DNA of 64,000 bases from Verrucomicrobiales bacterium (GTDB lineage Bacteria; Verrucomicrobiota; Verrucomicrobiia; Verrucomicrobiales; DEV007): contig JAOFXR010000001.1 in assembly GCA_028047635.1 (NCBI GenBank), positions 1 through 64,000 of the forward strand, given 5' to 3'. Position numbers and translations under genes: made by a program. Of the stretch, positions 1 through 8,606 are shown piece by piece. Each line of letters begins with the position of its first letter. Within the stretch, counting starts at the first letter, position 1. The notes under the pieces were generated by a model. It was not told the DNA's origin and searched no databases. It saw nothing but the letters and a program-made list of their open reading frames with translations.

Positions 1-1
1 T

Positions 2-367
2 AAAACGAGAGAGACGATTACCGCAGAGCCTATCCCTGAATATTTCAGGAATCTCACAGAAACGGAACTACTCACCACGATATGGAACGCTCAGTTTGAC
101 CCCGGCTCCCCGTCCAGTGTCAATGCCTTCATCAGTCAGTTGAATGAACCGGAGCAAAAGTGCCTTTCAAAACTCCTCACGGAGGAAAGCGCCAACCTCA
201 CGCTTGAGCTGGCGAATGACTGCCTCGCCAAACTGATAAGGCAAAGTATCCAAAATCAAATCTCGGTCACCAAAGCACAATTGGGAGCCCCTAATCTCCC
301 ACCCCAGGAGATAGAACGGCTAAGCAAACTACTTCTTGACCTGAGACTACAACTACACGACCGTTAG
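2..367 (+). CDS. dnaG: DNA primase DnaG, C-terminal end (5' truncated by window)
   Basis: An open frame runs from the window edge to a TAG at 365-367, so only about the last 121 residues are visible. The tail is hydrophilic and helical, with paired Leu/Glu heptads ending in LRLQLHDR, like the C-terminal helicase-interaction region of DnaG. No catalytic residues are visible because the zinc and TOPRIM domains lie upstream of the window. The call rests mainly on position: it lies 58 bp upstream of rpoD in the same direction, the order of the macromolecular synthesis operon (dnaG-rpoD). DnaG makes RNA primers at the replication fork. Another helical protein cannot be excluded from the tail alone. 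Confidence 0.7.
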   Translation, partial: KTRETITAEPIPEYFRNLTETELLTTIWNAQFDPGSPSSVNAFISQLNEPEQKCLSKLLTEESANLTLELANDCLAKLIRQSIQNQISVTKAQLGAPNLPPQEIERLSKLLLDLRLQLHDR

Positions 368-425
368 CGGCTCCGCAGCATTCAGGTGTGTAGACCCACC
401 TGCACTTCTTCCAAGCACCTTAAAA

Positions 426-2324
426 ATGGCTGTCGATAAAAAAGCAAAACGAACGGACGCTAAAAAGGTTAGCAAATCCCCGGTGGTGCGTTCAACCAAA
501 AAATCGACAAAAAAGAAGTCGGTTTCGACTACTACTGCGAAAACTAAGTCGCCTCCTTCGAAAAAGAAGACAGTCGCAGCGAAGTCAAAAGCACCGGCCA
601 AAAAAAAGGCCGCTGCCACTAAGCCAAAGGCATCCTCTAAAAAGAAGACCGCTGCCAAAGTAGAGTCGACTACCAAGTCTCTACTCGATTCCCCGGAGTT
701 TAAACCCGTTGTTCGAGACCTTATTCGTCTCGCCAAAGAGCAGGATTATCTGACTTTTGACGACATAAACGAAGCGCTTCCTGATACGACGACCGATCTA
801 GAGTTGATGGAAGAGCTCATCGAGCGGTTGCGCACGATGAAATTTCGTATCATCGATTCTGCCGAGGTGGATAACCTCAAAGCGGACTCTGACGATGAAG
901 ATGCCGAAGGCAGCTCGGAACCGCCACCGGTCAAAAAAGTGGCACCCGAAAGAGCGGGTCGTCTCGATATTCTCGATGACCCGGTTCGGATGTATCTCAA
1001 GCAGATGGGCCAGGTTCCTCTGCTGACGCGAGAAGAGGAAGTGGAGATCTCGAAACGAATCGAAAAGGCCGAGCTTGAGATTCGGAAGATCCTCGCTCAG
1101 TTCGGTTTCATTCCCAATGCCTACCTCGATCTTGCGAAGCGCCTCGAAGCTGGAGAAGAGCGCTTTGACCGACTCATCATTGATAAGAAAATCGAAAGCC
1201 GGGCACGCTACTTAAAAAATCTCACTAAACTGTGTGATCAAGTCGATTCTCTTCGTTACGATATGGAAGGTGTCTACACCAAAATTCGTGCCGGAAAAGG
1301 AGATCCCACTCCCAAGCTCGCCGGGAGCTGGAAAAAGGGACTCGCAAGCCTCTCACGCACTTATAATCGCTTTTTCTTTAAGCAGAAGGTCACTGAAGAT
1401 CTCGTCATTTTCACCGCCAAGTTTACCGAACGCTCTCTCGATCTGAAGAAAGAAGCGAAGAAAGCGAAAGACCGTGCGGCGAAAGGCCAGGCGACCCGCT
1501 CCAAGACAGCTTTCGAAAAGGAAGTCTGGATGGATCAGGAAGCGTTCGACGAACTTGCTGCGAAGCTCGAGATCCATGTCGCTGAAGCGAGAAAAGCGAA
1601 AGATGAAATGGTCGAGGCCAACCTGCGGCTCGTCATTTCGATTGCGAAGAAATACACAAACCGTGGCCTCTCTTTCCTCGATCTGATTCAGGAAGGCAAC
1701 ATGGGGTTGATGAAAGCGGTCGAAAAATTCGAGTATCGTCGCGGCTACAAATTTTCGACTTACGCCACGTGGTGGATTCGTCAGGCGATCACCCGTTCGA
1801 TCGCCGATCAGGCACGGACGATTCGGATCCCTGTCCACATGATCGAAACGATCAACAAGCTGATGCGCGTGCAGAAGCAACTCGTGCAGGAGTATGGTCG
1901 GGAACCCACCTCCGATGAGATTGCGGAAGAGATTCACCTTCCAGTAGAACGCGTCAGCGCCGTCTTGAAGATGGCACAGCAGCCTATTTCTCTTCAGGCT
2001 CCCGTTGGTGACAGTGACGAGACCAGCCTCGGTGATTTTATTGAGGACAAAGGCGCCGAAGATCCGAGCGACATGACTTCCATGTCGATGCTGAAGGATC
2101 GAATCAAAGACGTTCTCGATACCCTGACAGAACGCGAGCGCGAGGTCTTGGAGCAACGTTTCGGACTCGTTGATGGTTACAGCCGAACGCTCGAAGAAGT
2201 CGGCAAACAGTTTCAGGTGACCCGTGAGCGAATTCGCCAGATTGAGGCGAAAGCGCTTCGTAAAATGCGTCATCCGACGAGAATTCGCCAGCTCGAAGGC
2301 TTTATCGATGCCCCTCATCTCTAA
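426..2324 (+). CDS. rpoD: RNA polymerase primary sigma factor RpoD (sigma-70)
   Basis: A 632-residue housekeeping sigma factor that directs RNA polymerase to -10/-35 promoters. Region 1.2 starts near residue 185 ([11 protein letters not shown]). Region 2 spans about 390-460 and includes the core-binding [12 protein letters not shown] and the -10 recognition block [15 protein letters not shown]. Region 3 follows, and region 4 lies around 565-620 with [15 protein letters not shown] and the -35 helix-turn-helix [20 protein letters not shown]. The first 80 residues are unusual: Lys/Ala/Ser/Thr-rich, with 27 lysines, resembling histone H1 or AlgP-type tails, placed before a region 1.1-like segment (about 88-145). 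The ATG at 426 was chosen because the frame is closed just upstream. It probably shares a transcript with dnaG and the small gene downstream. Confidence 0.98.
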   Translation: MAVDKKAKRTDAKKVSKSPVVRSTKKSTKKKSVSTTTAKTKSPPSKKKTVAAKSKAPAKKKAAATKPKASSKKKTAAKVESTTKSLLDSPEFKPVVRDLIRLAKEQDYLTFDDINEALPDTTTDLELMEELIERLRTMKFRIIDSAEVDNLKADSDDEDAEGSSEPPPVKKVAPERAGRLDILDDPVRMYLKQMGQVPLLTREEEVEISKRIEKAELEIRKILAQFGFIPNAYLDLAKRLEAGEERFDRLIIDKKIESRARYLKNLTKLCDQVDSLRYDMEGVYTKIRAGKGDPTPKLAGSWKKGLASLSRTYNRFFFKQKVTEDLVIFTAKFTERSLDLKKEAKKAKDRAAKGQATRSKTAFEKEVWMDQEAFDELAAKLEIHVAEARKAKDEMVEANLRLVISIAKKYTNRGLSFLDLIQEGNMGLMKAVEKFEYRRGYKFSTYATWWIRQAITRSIADQARTIRIPVHMIETINKLMRVQKQLVQEYGREPTSDEIAEEIHLPVERVSAVLKMAQQPISLQAPVGDSDETSLGDFIEDKGAEDPSDMTSMSMLKDRIKDVLDTLTEREREVLEQRFGLVDGYSRTLEEVGKQFQVTRERIRQIEAKALRKMRHPTRIRQLEGFIDAPHL

Positions 2325-2392
2325 ATCGGTAATTTTCTCTCTTTTTTCACAAGAGAGCGAAACTTTCCTCTTTTTCCGAGGTTGAAAGAGAC

Positions 2393-2812
2393 ATGGAACA
2401 TCAGGAGCCAACCAATCCCGAACACGAAAAAGTTTGGGAACTTCTTAAATCAGCGAAAACCGTTGAACCCAGCCCGTTTTTCCCACGAAACGCCGGTAGA
2501 GAAGTAAGGCGCCTTGAAGAGGAAGCCAATTCAGGTTGGTTTGCCCCGCTGAAGGAATTCTTCACTGCCTCTACCACTCGCCCGATTATGATCGGCGCAG
2601 CAACCTTCGCATTGGTCGCGGTTGCCGCGGTTTGGTTTTCCAATCCCGACTCTTCCGAAACTACCGCTCCCGTGATCGCTGCCGCCGAAGCAAGTTCAGA
2701 GGAATTTGATCCGGCTGTCGAGATGGCTGAGGTCGAGTATTTTGGCCAGCTCATGGCAGTGGCCGATCCCGCGATGCTCGACGACGCGTCGATTGCCAAT
2801 TTGTTCTTCTAG
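2393..2812 (+). CDS. Small single-pass membrane protein, anti-sigma-like layout
   Basis: A 139-residue protein not assigned to a named family. It has a charged N-terminal segment of about 60 residues, one hydrophobic helix at roughly 64-82 (PIMIGAATFALVAVAAVWF), and an acidic, Ala/Glu-rich tail ending in DPAMLDDASIANLFF. The short cytoplasmic domain plus single helix plus acidic tail resembles small proteins encoded next to sigma factors in Planctomycetes and Verrucomicrobia, but no zinc-finger HC2 motif is visible. It starts 68 bp after rpoD, so co-transcription is likely. A role in sigma or envelope control is inference from position only. Confidence 0.7.
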   Translation: MEHQEPTNPEHEKVWELLKSAKTVEPSPFFPRNAGREVRRLEEEANSGWFAPLKEFFTASTTRPIMIGAATFALVAVAAVWFSNPDSSETTAPVIAAAEASSEEFDPAVEMAEVEYFGQLMAVADPAMLDDASIANLFF

Positions 2813-3078
2813 CGCTGCGAGCAGCCGGAGCTCTCTTCATTCATCTGCTCGACGGTCGACATTTCGCTCATGTCGAGGAATGAGTTCTACTTCAAGGGAG
2901 GATGGCTACGGCCACCCTTCACTTGAGAAAAAGGAGCGAAATATCAGGGCTGAGGAGTCACTCATTTTTCCGGAGTCAGACTATTTTTCTAAGGCCGAAT
3001 CGGCTCAACCGTTTATATTGTCCCGGCTCTTGATCTGAAGTCCCCTCTTCTTCTGAGCCGCCCTGCAACCTCCCTTGT

Positions 3079-3867
3079 ATGAAGAGACATTATGCTCCGT
3101 TAATCGCTGCGGTTACTCTTTCAGCCTGCCTTGCCGCAGTGGCATGCCGCACCGTACCTGAGACGGGGCGAAAACAAGTGAACTTCATGAACCCTGCCGA
3201 GGAAGCCGCCCTCGGACTTTCGGAGTTCAATAAGATGAAGCAGAAGAAGAAAATTTCGACCGATCAAGCCTACAATACATTAGTCCAGCGCGTCGGGACT
3301 CGTCTCTCAAAAGTCATGCCGGTTCCCAACGCGGAGTGGGAATTTGTCGTTTTCGAAGATCCCTCTCCCAATGCGTTTGCTCTCCCCGGTGGAAAAGTCG
3401 GAGTGCACACGGGACTGTTTCAAGTGTCTCAAAATGAGGCCGGTCTTGCCGCCGTGATTGGCCATGAAGTCGCCCACGTGATTGCCCGACACTCAGGGGA
3501 ACGAATGTCTCAAGGGATTATCTCAGGAGTTGCTGTCGCGGGAGCAGGCTATATGCTAAATAAGAAAACGGGTACAAGCGGAGCCCTCCCCACCGCCGCT
3601 CTTGGAGGAGCTGCACTCTTACTGAATAAGAAATTCTCCCGCAAGCAGGAATTGGAAGCCGATCGCATGGGAGCAATATTTATGGCAAGGACCGGTTACG
3701 ACCCCCGCGAGTCCGTCGAACTCTGGAAACGGTTCGCCGCATGGAGGGTGCAAAACGCTACGAAAACCACACCGACACTTCTTTCGAGCCACCCGCTTGA
3801 CGACACCCGTATCTCAGAACTACAGCGATACATGCCGGAAGCATTAGCAGAATATAAAGAGCCATAA
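3079..3867 (+). CDS. M48-family zinc metalloprotease, lipoprotein
   Basis: A 262-residue periplasmic protease of the M48 (Oma1/LoiP/YcaL-like) type. The N-terminus is a lipoprotein signal with lipobox LAAVAC (Cys23). The zinc-binding HExxH is HEVAH at residues 129-133, and the third ligand region is ELEADRMG near 191-198. SSHPLDDTRI near the C-terminus is also typical. No internal membrane helices are seen, which fits the periplasmic rather than the HtpX branch. Its stop codon overlaps the next gene's ATG by one base, so translation is probably coupled. The family is known for quality control of outer-membrane proteins; the substrate here is unknown. Confidence 0.93.
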   Translation: MKRHYAPLIAAVTLSACLAAVACRTVPETGRKQVNFMNPAEEAALGLSEFNKMKQKKKISTDQAYNTLVQRVGTRLSKVMPVPNAEWEFVVFEDPSPNAFALPGGKVGVHTGLFQVSQNEAGLAAVIGHEVAHVIARHSGERMSQGIISGVAVAGAGYMLNKKTGTSGALPTAALGGAALLLNKKFSRKQELEADRMGAIFMARTGYDPRESVELWKRFAAWRVQNATKTTPTLLSSHPLDDTRISELQRYMPEALAEYKEP

Positions 3868-4439
3868 TGGATAAACAACTTTTACGCCGCGAGGGTTTTG
3901 CGACGATCAAAGCCATCACTCCGGAAGAGAAAGCAAACGCTTCAGTAGCTATTTGTCGCCAACTGGCAGACACCCGAATCTTCCGAACGTCTGATGTAAT
4001 TTTCGCCTACCTCTCACTCTCCAGTGAGCCATCATTGGAATCGCTCTTCAGCACCTATCCGCAAAAACGATGGGGCTTCTCTCGAATCAACGATGAAGGA
4101 CTGCTCGAATTTCACCATGTCACCAGCATTAGCCAGGTTGCGGTCGGCGAATACGGCATCTTTGAGCCGGACCCCGAGCAGTGCAAAAAACTCACCCCGG
4201 AGGAAGCCGATCTCATTCTCGTTCCCGGAGTCGCTTTTGATGCCACCAGCGGAGCGCGCCTCGGTCGCGGTCGCGGCCACTACGACCGCTATCTTTCACG
4301 GATCACCTCAGCGACAGGACCCGCCCATGTCATGGGCGTATGCTTTTCCAGCCAGCTCACGGAGCTCAATCCGGAAGAGCACGACATGGCCATGGATCGG
4401 ATTATCACCGAGAAGGGTATAGCCAAATCTCTGACCTGA
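3867..4439 (+). CDS. 5-formyltetrahydrofolate cyclo-ligase
   Basis: A 190-residue cytoplasmic enzyme of the 5-FTHF cyclo-ligase (MTHFS, YgfA-like) family, which converts 5-formyl-THF to 5,10-methenyl-THF using ATP. The diagnostic C-terminal block is present: ILVPGVAFD followed by RLGRGRGHYDRYLS, the phosphate-binding G-x-G-x-G-x-Y-D-R motif. Length is normal for the family. It starts inside the stop codon of the M48 protease gene. It is convergent with the following minus-strand gene, with only two bases between stop codons. Confidence 0.95.
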   Translation: MDKQLLRREGFATIKAITPEEKANASVAICRQLADTRIFRTSDVIFAYLSLSSEPSLESLFSTYPQKRWGFSRINDEGLLEFHHVTSISQVAVGEYGIFEPDPEQCKKLTPEEADLILVPGVAFDATSGARLGRGRGHYDRYLSRITSATGPAHVMGVCFSSQLTELNPEEHDMAMDRIITEKGIAKSLT

Positions 4440-4441
4440 GA

Positions 4442-5191
4442 TTAACTAAATGTCGCGGCAAATCCCGCTTCGCGGAGCGCTTTGATCACGGCATTGCAAT
4501 CGAATTGATCTCCTGAAACTTGGATCGTCCTCGCTCCAATCTTAGCTTCGACTTTCTCGACTCCTTTGACTGAATCTACGGCCTTTTCGAATTCTTTGAT
4601 GCACTTGCGGCAGAAGAGCTGAACGCCTCGAACACGCATCGTGTCCGACATGAACTCCTCGTCTTTCAAATCCGGAATTTTAATAGAGGGGTTATCTGAG
4701 ACTCCGTAGAATCCAATTCTGCTGACAGCCCCCACCGCAGTTTGCGCGACTTTCCCGGAAGGCGCCGTAATCGTGACCGTGCCGGCTCCTGAGTCAACCA
4801 CATATTTCACGCCGGCTCCGGCGGAAATCCCCATAATCGCCTCTTCACATTCGCTGCAGCTGAGGTGGACACCACTGAGGGTGACCGTTGTCTCCCCTTC
4901 CGGAATCGCTGTTTTGGCAGCATCTCCGGCGGCAGTAGCCATCTCCCTTTTATCCCCGGCATTTAGCACTTTGATAAACTCGCGATCCGCTTCCGAGAGT
5001 CCTGTCAGAGGAACATCAAACTGATTTCCGTTCGCCATTTTTATCTGAACGGTTGCTCCGTCTTTCATTCCCACATATTTGGCGCTGATTTTTTTGCCAT
5101 CAGCTGCTCTCGTCCACTCTCTCAGCTCCGCCCTGAGCACTGGCGAAGCAGAAAACAGAACCGCAATTGCTACCGTAAAAAGTTTCTTCAT
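4442..5191 (-). CDS. Exported SHD1-like protein with two HMA-type (CxxC) domains
   Basis: A 249-residue protein with a signal peptide (about 1-21). A small beta domain at about 22-75 (REWTRAADGKKISAKYVG and PLTGLSEADREFI) matches the SHD1/Sla1-like domain common in PVC-group exported proteins. Two ferredoxin-like repeats follow. The first (about 100-165) has CSEC at 112-115, and the second (about 183-249) has CRKC at 194-197. Both sit where heavy-metal-associated (HMA) domains carry CxxC. The spacing and the beta-alpha-beta pattern around V-x-x-V and ALREAGF support HMA folds. Metal binding (copper or another thiophilic metal) in the periplasm is inferred. It is transcribed away from the DUF1080 gene. 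Confidence 0.75.
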   Translation of the reverse strand: MKKLFTVAIAVLFSASPVLRAELREWTRAADGKKISAKYVGMKDGATVQIKMANGNQFDVPLTGLSEADREFIKVLNAGDKREMATAAGDAAKTAIPEGETTVTLSGVHLSCSECEEAIMGISAGAGVKYVVDSGAGTVTITAPSGKVAQTAVGAVSRIGFYGVSDNPSIKIPDLKDEEFMSDTMRVRGVQLFCRKCIKEFEKAVDSVKGVEKVEAKIGARTIQVSGDQFDCNAVIKALREAGFAATFS

Positions 5192-5329
5192 AGAGCTAAT
5201 TTAGCGATTCTCAGGAGTGCCGTCAATCCCTCTCACTCTCACGAAAACAGGTCTCACACACTTTTTCATGGCGGGTGAACGTCCCCTCACAGAATTGACA
5301 TATTAAGACCAAGCTGGTGCAATCCCTCC

Positions 5330-6070
5330 GTGAAAAGACTCCTATTTCTATTCTGCTTTTTCCTGACACTGGGTTCTATCAACGCTGAAACCCCAGCGAA
5401 AAAACCCGTGGCCATTGAGCGGCTTGACAACCTTTCTCAATGGGGTGGCACCGGCGATTGGGCCATGGCGGAATTCGTATCCGGAAGCACGACCGAAAAA
5501 AAATGGAAATCAATCAAAGCAGGAAAATTGATCCTCTTCAACGGCAAGTCCGGCAAGACCACTAACATCGTCAGCAAGAAGTCCTACTCCGATGTCGAAG
5601 TGTTGATTGAATTCATGATTCCCAAGTCATCAAACTCAGGCATTTATTTCATGGAGCGATACGAGGTCCAGATTTTAGACAGCTATGGGAAAGCTGACGA
5701 CGCTCTTTCCTACGGCGATTGCGGAGGGATCTACCATCGCTGGAATGAAGAGATCGAAATTCCTAAAGCACGAGGCTACGAAGGAACGGCCCCGACAACC
5801 AATGCTTCAAAAGCTCCCGGAGCATGGCAACAACTCTTGATCGCGTTCCGTGCCCCCCGCTTTGATGACACCGGAAAAAAGAGTGAGAATGCTCGCTTTG
5901 TCAAAGTCACTCACAATGGTGTCGTCATTCACGAGGACGTCGAAGTAACAGGCCCTACCCGCGGAGGAAAAGGCGGAGAAGAAGCCCAGGAAGGGCACTT
6001 CATCATCCAGGGTGATCACGGTCCTGTTGCGTTTCGCAAATTTCAAATCACCCCGAAGTCGTTCGAATAG
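5330..6070 (+). CDS. DUF1080 / 3-keto-disaccharide hydrolase-domain protein
   Basis: A 246-residue secreted protein that begins with GTG and has a clear signal peptide (about 1-19, ending INAETPA). The body matches the DUF1080 (concanavalin-like, 3-keto-disaccharide hydrolase) fold: KSYSDVEVLIEFMIPKSSNSGIYF, then RYEVQILDSYGK and the CGGIYHRW region. WQQLLIAFRAPRFD and the closing VAFRKFQI are also typical. The family is greatly expanded in PVC bacteria and acts on oxidised sugars or glycans. No catalytic residue was assigned here. It ends 20 bp from the stop of the converging ammonium transporter pseudogene. Confidence 0.9.
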   Translation: MKRLLFLFCFFLTLGSINAETPAKKPVAIERLDNLSQWGGTGDWAMAEFVSGSTTEKKWKSIKAGKLILFNGKSGKTTNIVSKKSYSDVEVLIEFMIPKSSNSGIYFMERYEVQILDSYGKADDALSYGDCGGIYHRWNEEIEIPKARGYEGTAPTTNASKAPGAWQQLLIAFRAPRFDDTGKKSENARFVKVTHNGVVIHEDVEVTGPTRGGKGGEEAQEGHFIIQGDHGPVAFRKFQITPKSFE

Positions 6071-6090
6071 AGGTTCTCAGGGGCGAAACT

Positions 6091-7361
6091 TCAGACAGGG
6101 TCTTCCGTATTCTCAAACTCGGGATACGCGTTCAATGAGTGCTCATTAAAGTCACTCCCCAAAAGTTGTTCTCCTTCGGATACCCTCAAACCGAAGAGGT
6201 TATCAATCAGCTTGAAGAGCACCAGGCCAATCACAAAAGCGCTCCCTCCGAGAGCGAAGCCTCCTACCAACTGGGTTTTAAGGCCTTCTACCCCTCTCAT
6301 CTCTGCGGGACCGAAGAAAGCAACCGCTGTCACTCCCCAGAATCCGCAAAAGAGATGTGCCGGTATCGCACCACCCGCATCATCAATACCAAGCTTTTCG
6401 ATCAGTGACGTCGCGAGAACAACCAGCACACCTGCAATCGCCGCTACAACAACGGCGTTTAAAGGATCCAGCGAGGTCGCACACGACGAAGAGGCGACAA
6501 GGCCACCAATAACGCCGTAAAGTGTCGTGTGAAATCCCGCGGCGCCATAAAAGACGCGGTAGAACAGCAGCGCGCTCAGCCCCGAAGCAGCGGAAGCAAT
6601 CAACGTCGCCACGATCACTTGGCCTCCGGAAGCAGAAGCAAGTGAGGCAAATCCGAGGTGAAAACCACACCAGGCAATCAGAGTAACGAAGACTCCGAAC
6701 GAGACCAGCGTCGGTTGATGCCCCGCCGCAGAGCGAAGCCCCCAATACCCGGCGTATCCCCTCTTCACTGTCCCACAATTAAAGCACCTGCGAGAGCAAA
6801 AGCGCCACCGACAACGTGAACCACTCCGGAGCCTGCAAAATCATAAAACCCCGAGCCGAACACTTCGAGCCAACCCGCCGTCAGGTCAGCTCCGGAAAAG
6901 TGCCGCCCCCAGGCCCCCTAAGAAAGAACCGGGAAGAGCACTCCGGAAAACAAAATGCAAAAAACGATCAATCCACGAAGTCGGATACGATCGATCATCG
7001 ATCGGCAGGCAACGGAAAGAGCAATCGCAACCGTGCCTAGCTGAAAGAGCAACAGGCGCCAACCTGAATCACTTTCAGAAGCGCTAACTGAAAACCACTC
7101 GGAGCTCCAGTCAGAAGCGGGCAATCGCCCCTCGAAAATCAATATTCCGAAACCGACAAAAGCAATCGAACAGATGCCGAGAATCACCCACTGATTCAGC
7201 GAAGTGCTGGCTGCATTTTTCGACCGGGCCGCACCGACAGCAATGAGGGCCATGCCTAGAAATATTAGCAATGGAAGAAGCGAGTAGGCCGGAAAAAAAG
7301 TAAACGAGTCAGAAGCAACGACACCGACTGCTGATAGAACTAACGATATGGTTGAAATCAT
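6091..7361 (-). pseudogene. amt: Ammonium transporter (Amt) pseudogene: nonsense plus frameshift
   Basis: Reading the minus strand, the N-terminal half (7361-6918) and C-terminal half (6768-6091) of one Amt protein lie in two frames. The N-terminal part has the Amt helices with LFQLGTVAIAL and the run to GVLFPVLS. An in-frame TAG at 6918-6920 then interrupts it. The same frame resumes with GAWG and carries the family block FYDFAGSGVVHVVGG, including the pore histidine, down to a TGA at 6765-6767. The remainder (GYAGYWGLRSAAGH to the C-terminal LRVSEGEQLLGSDFNEHSLN) lies in the next frame from about 6768. Two independent lesions argue for real gene loss. No glnB/glnK is adjacent. A sequencing error at one site cannot be excluded. 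Confidence 0.85.
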
Positions 7362-7426
7362 AAGGAAGGATAATCTCTTTCCTGACCATAGTGAGTTCGA
7401 CTGAGATCATTGTGAGCAGCCTCTAA

Positions 7427-8161
7427 CTACTTGCGAATACGACGATCGCGCACCCGTGAGATCAATGATTTGCCGAAGTCCTTCTCTGCCGGTTCTTTGC
7501 GTGAATCGTAAGGGATTGACTTAATCGTTTTCCATTCGGGTTCCAAAATCCGGCTGACCTGCTTGGCACTTAAAACGTTAGTAAAGAGCGACTTCACCTC
7601 CCCTTTAAAATGAACGTCGCAAGAATCCGGATCAAGCGGATCGAATGAAACAGGCATCGAACCATTTATTCCAGTAATTGCTACTTTGGCGGAATCACCA
7701 TCGACAGCAACTCCATTGCTATCTTCTTCGGGAGGCGCCACTTCAATTTTGAGTTCAGGAAGAGCGACAACGCTGCCGCTTTCGATCTTCAAAGAATCTT
7801 TCCACTCTTCGAGAAACTCTTCACCTGCCCTCTCAATCGCTGAAGCATCGTCCAACTCTCCAAAGAAAAAACAGAAGACGTAAGGCGAGAGATTAAATAC
7901 GAGAAAACACCCACCGTCAAAATTGAACAAAGCACGATTCAACGGGCTCCCCGAATTTCGGTATTGTGCGAGCAAGGCTTTAATCTGAAGAACAAAATCA
8001 TTGAGCTGCAGCTCTCCCAAAAGAGTCTCTGCATTGAGACACTCACCGCCTTTCATGACAACGGTTCCCTCGAGTTTTCGAATACGCTTAACCCGCTGCA
8101 ACGCCTTCAACATACCATCATGAGAATTCGTTTCGCTGGTCACGCCTTCCATACCACTCAT
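7427..8161 (-). CDS. Conserved-looking hypothetical protein, possibly roadblock/LC7-like N-terminus
   Basis: A 244-residue soluble protein that I do not recognise. The first 130 residues alternate helix and strand: a helix, KLEGTVVMKGGECL, a helix, then NFDGGCFLVF and YVFCFFFGE strands and an acidic helix. This order loosely resembles a roadblock/LC7 domain. The middle (about 140-180) is acidic and low-complexity, and the end is basic (SRVRDRRIRK). There is no signal peptide. The ATG overlaps the stop of the upstream broken gene as ATGA, suggesting the two were translationally coupled. The amt pseudogene follows 65 bp downstream on the same strand. It is intact while both neighbours are broken. 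Confidence 0.6.
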   Translation of the reverse strand: MSGMEGVTSETNSHDGMLKALQRVKRIRKLEGTVVMKGGECLNAETLLGELQLNDFVLQIKALLAQYRNSGSPLNRALFNFDGGCFLVFNLSPYVFCFFFGELDDASAIERAGEEFLEEWKDSLKIESGSVVALPELKIEVAPPEEDSNGVAVDGDSAKVAITGINGSMPVSFDPLDPDSCDVHFKGEVKSLFTNVLSAKQVSRILEPEWKTIKSIPYDSRKEPAEKDFGKSLISRVRDRRIRK

Positions 8162-8481
8162 TTGTCGCCTGATTCACCAGCGCGATTCGCCAGCATAAGA
8201 CTACTGGCAGAATAGGATTCGCCTGACACGTAAATCCCCCGGACATCCACGTCGTTAACTGAGTCCTCGACAAATCGAAATGAAAGGCCTCCGTCAGCAC
8301 CACTCACTGAACATCCAGTTAAGCGTGGCGTTCCAAGGGCTTTCCTGAGCTGTTTTCCAATTTATTGAAGCCCCTCCGCTTCCCGTGCAAACTGACTTCG
8401 GATCTCTTCAGAATCGTCGCCATCGACGCAATGAACGCGGTCGTTTTTGATTTCGAGGAGTGATAATATTTTTGCAGCCAT
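8158..8481 (-). pseudogene. Small unknown gene with an in-frame TAA (107 codons)
   Basis: On the minus strand, an ATG at 8479-8481 opens a protein-like frame (MAAKILSLLEIKNDRVHCVD, then DSEEIRSQFAREAEGLQ). It meets a TAA at 8362-8364. The very same frame continues as IGKQLRKALGTPRLTG and RFVEDSVNDVDVRGIYVSGE to a TGA at 8158-8160 that overlaps the next gene's start (ATGA). The coupled end and protein-like composition on both sides of the stop make a single interrupted gene more likely than chance. Product unknown. Alternatives are a genuine 39-residue peptide or a sequencing error. The frame also looks coding for about 15 codons upstream of the ATG, so the true start may be earlier. Confidence 0.55.
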
Positions 8482-8606
8482 GAAACTTGCGTTCGCGTCA
8501 TCAAAACGCTCTAATGAAATTAACAGTTACAAGAATGCCCCTACGTAACAAACATAAATTTGAGAATTTTCATCAAGATTAATTAACTATCAATTAGCTA
8601 ATCATC

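Noticed and set aside
1353-2411. Long minus-strand frame (352 codons) opposite rpoD
   Set aside because: It is antisense to the strongly conserved rpoD and has no recognisable domain; it is a codon-bias shadow.
2706-3038. 110-codon plus-strand frame after the small membrane protein
   Set aside because: It is Ser/Arg-rich with no pattern of a real protein and overlaps the preceding gene. The 2813-3078 gap is treated as non-coding.
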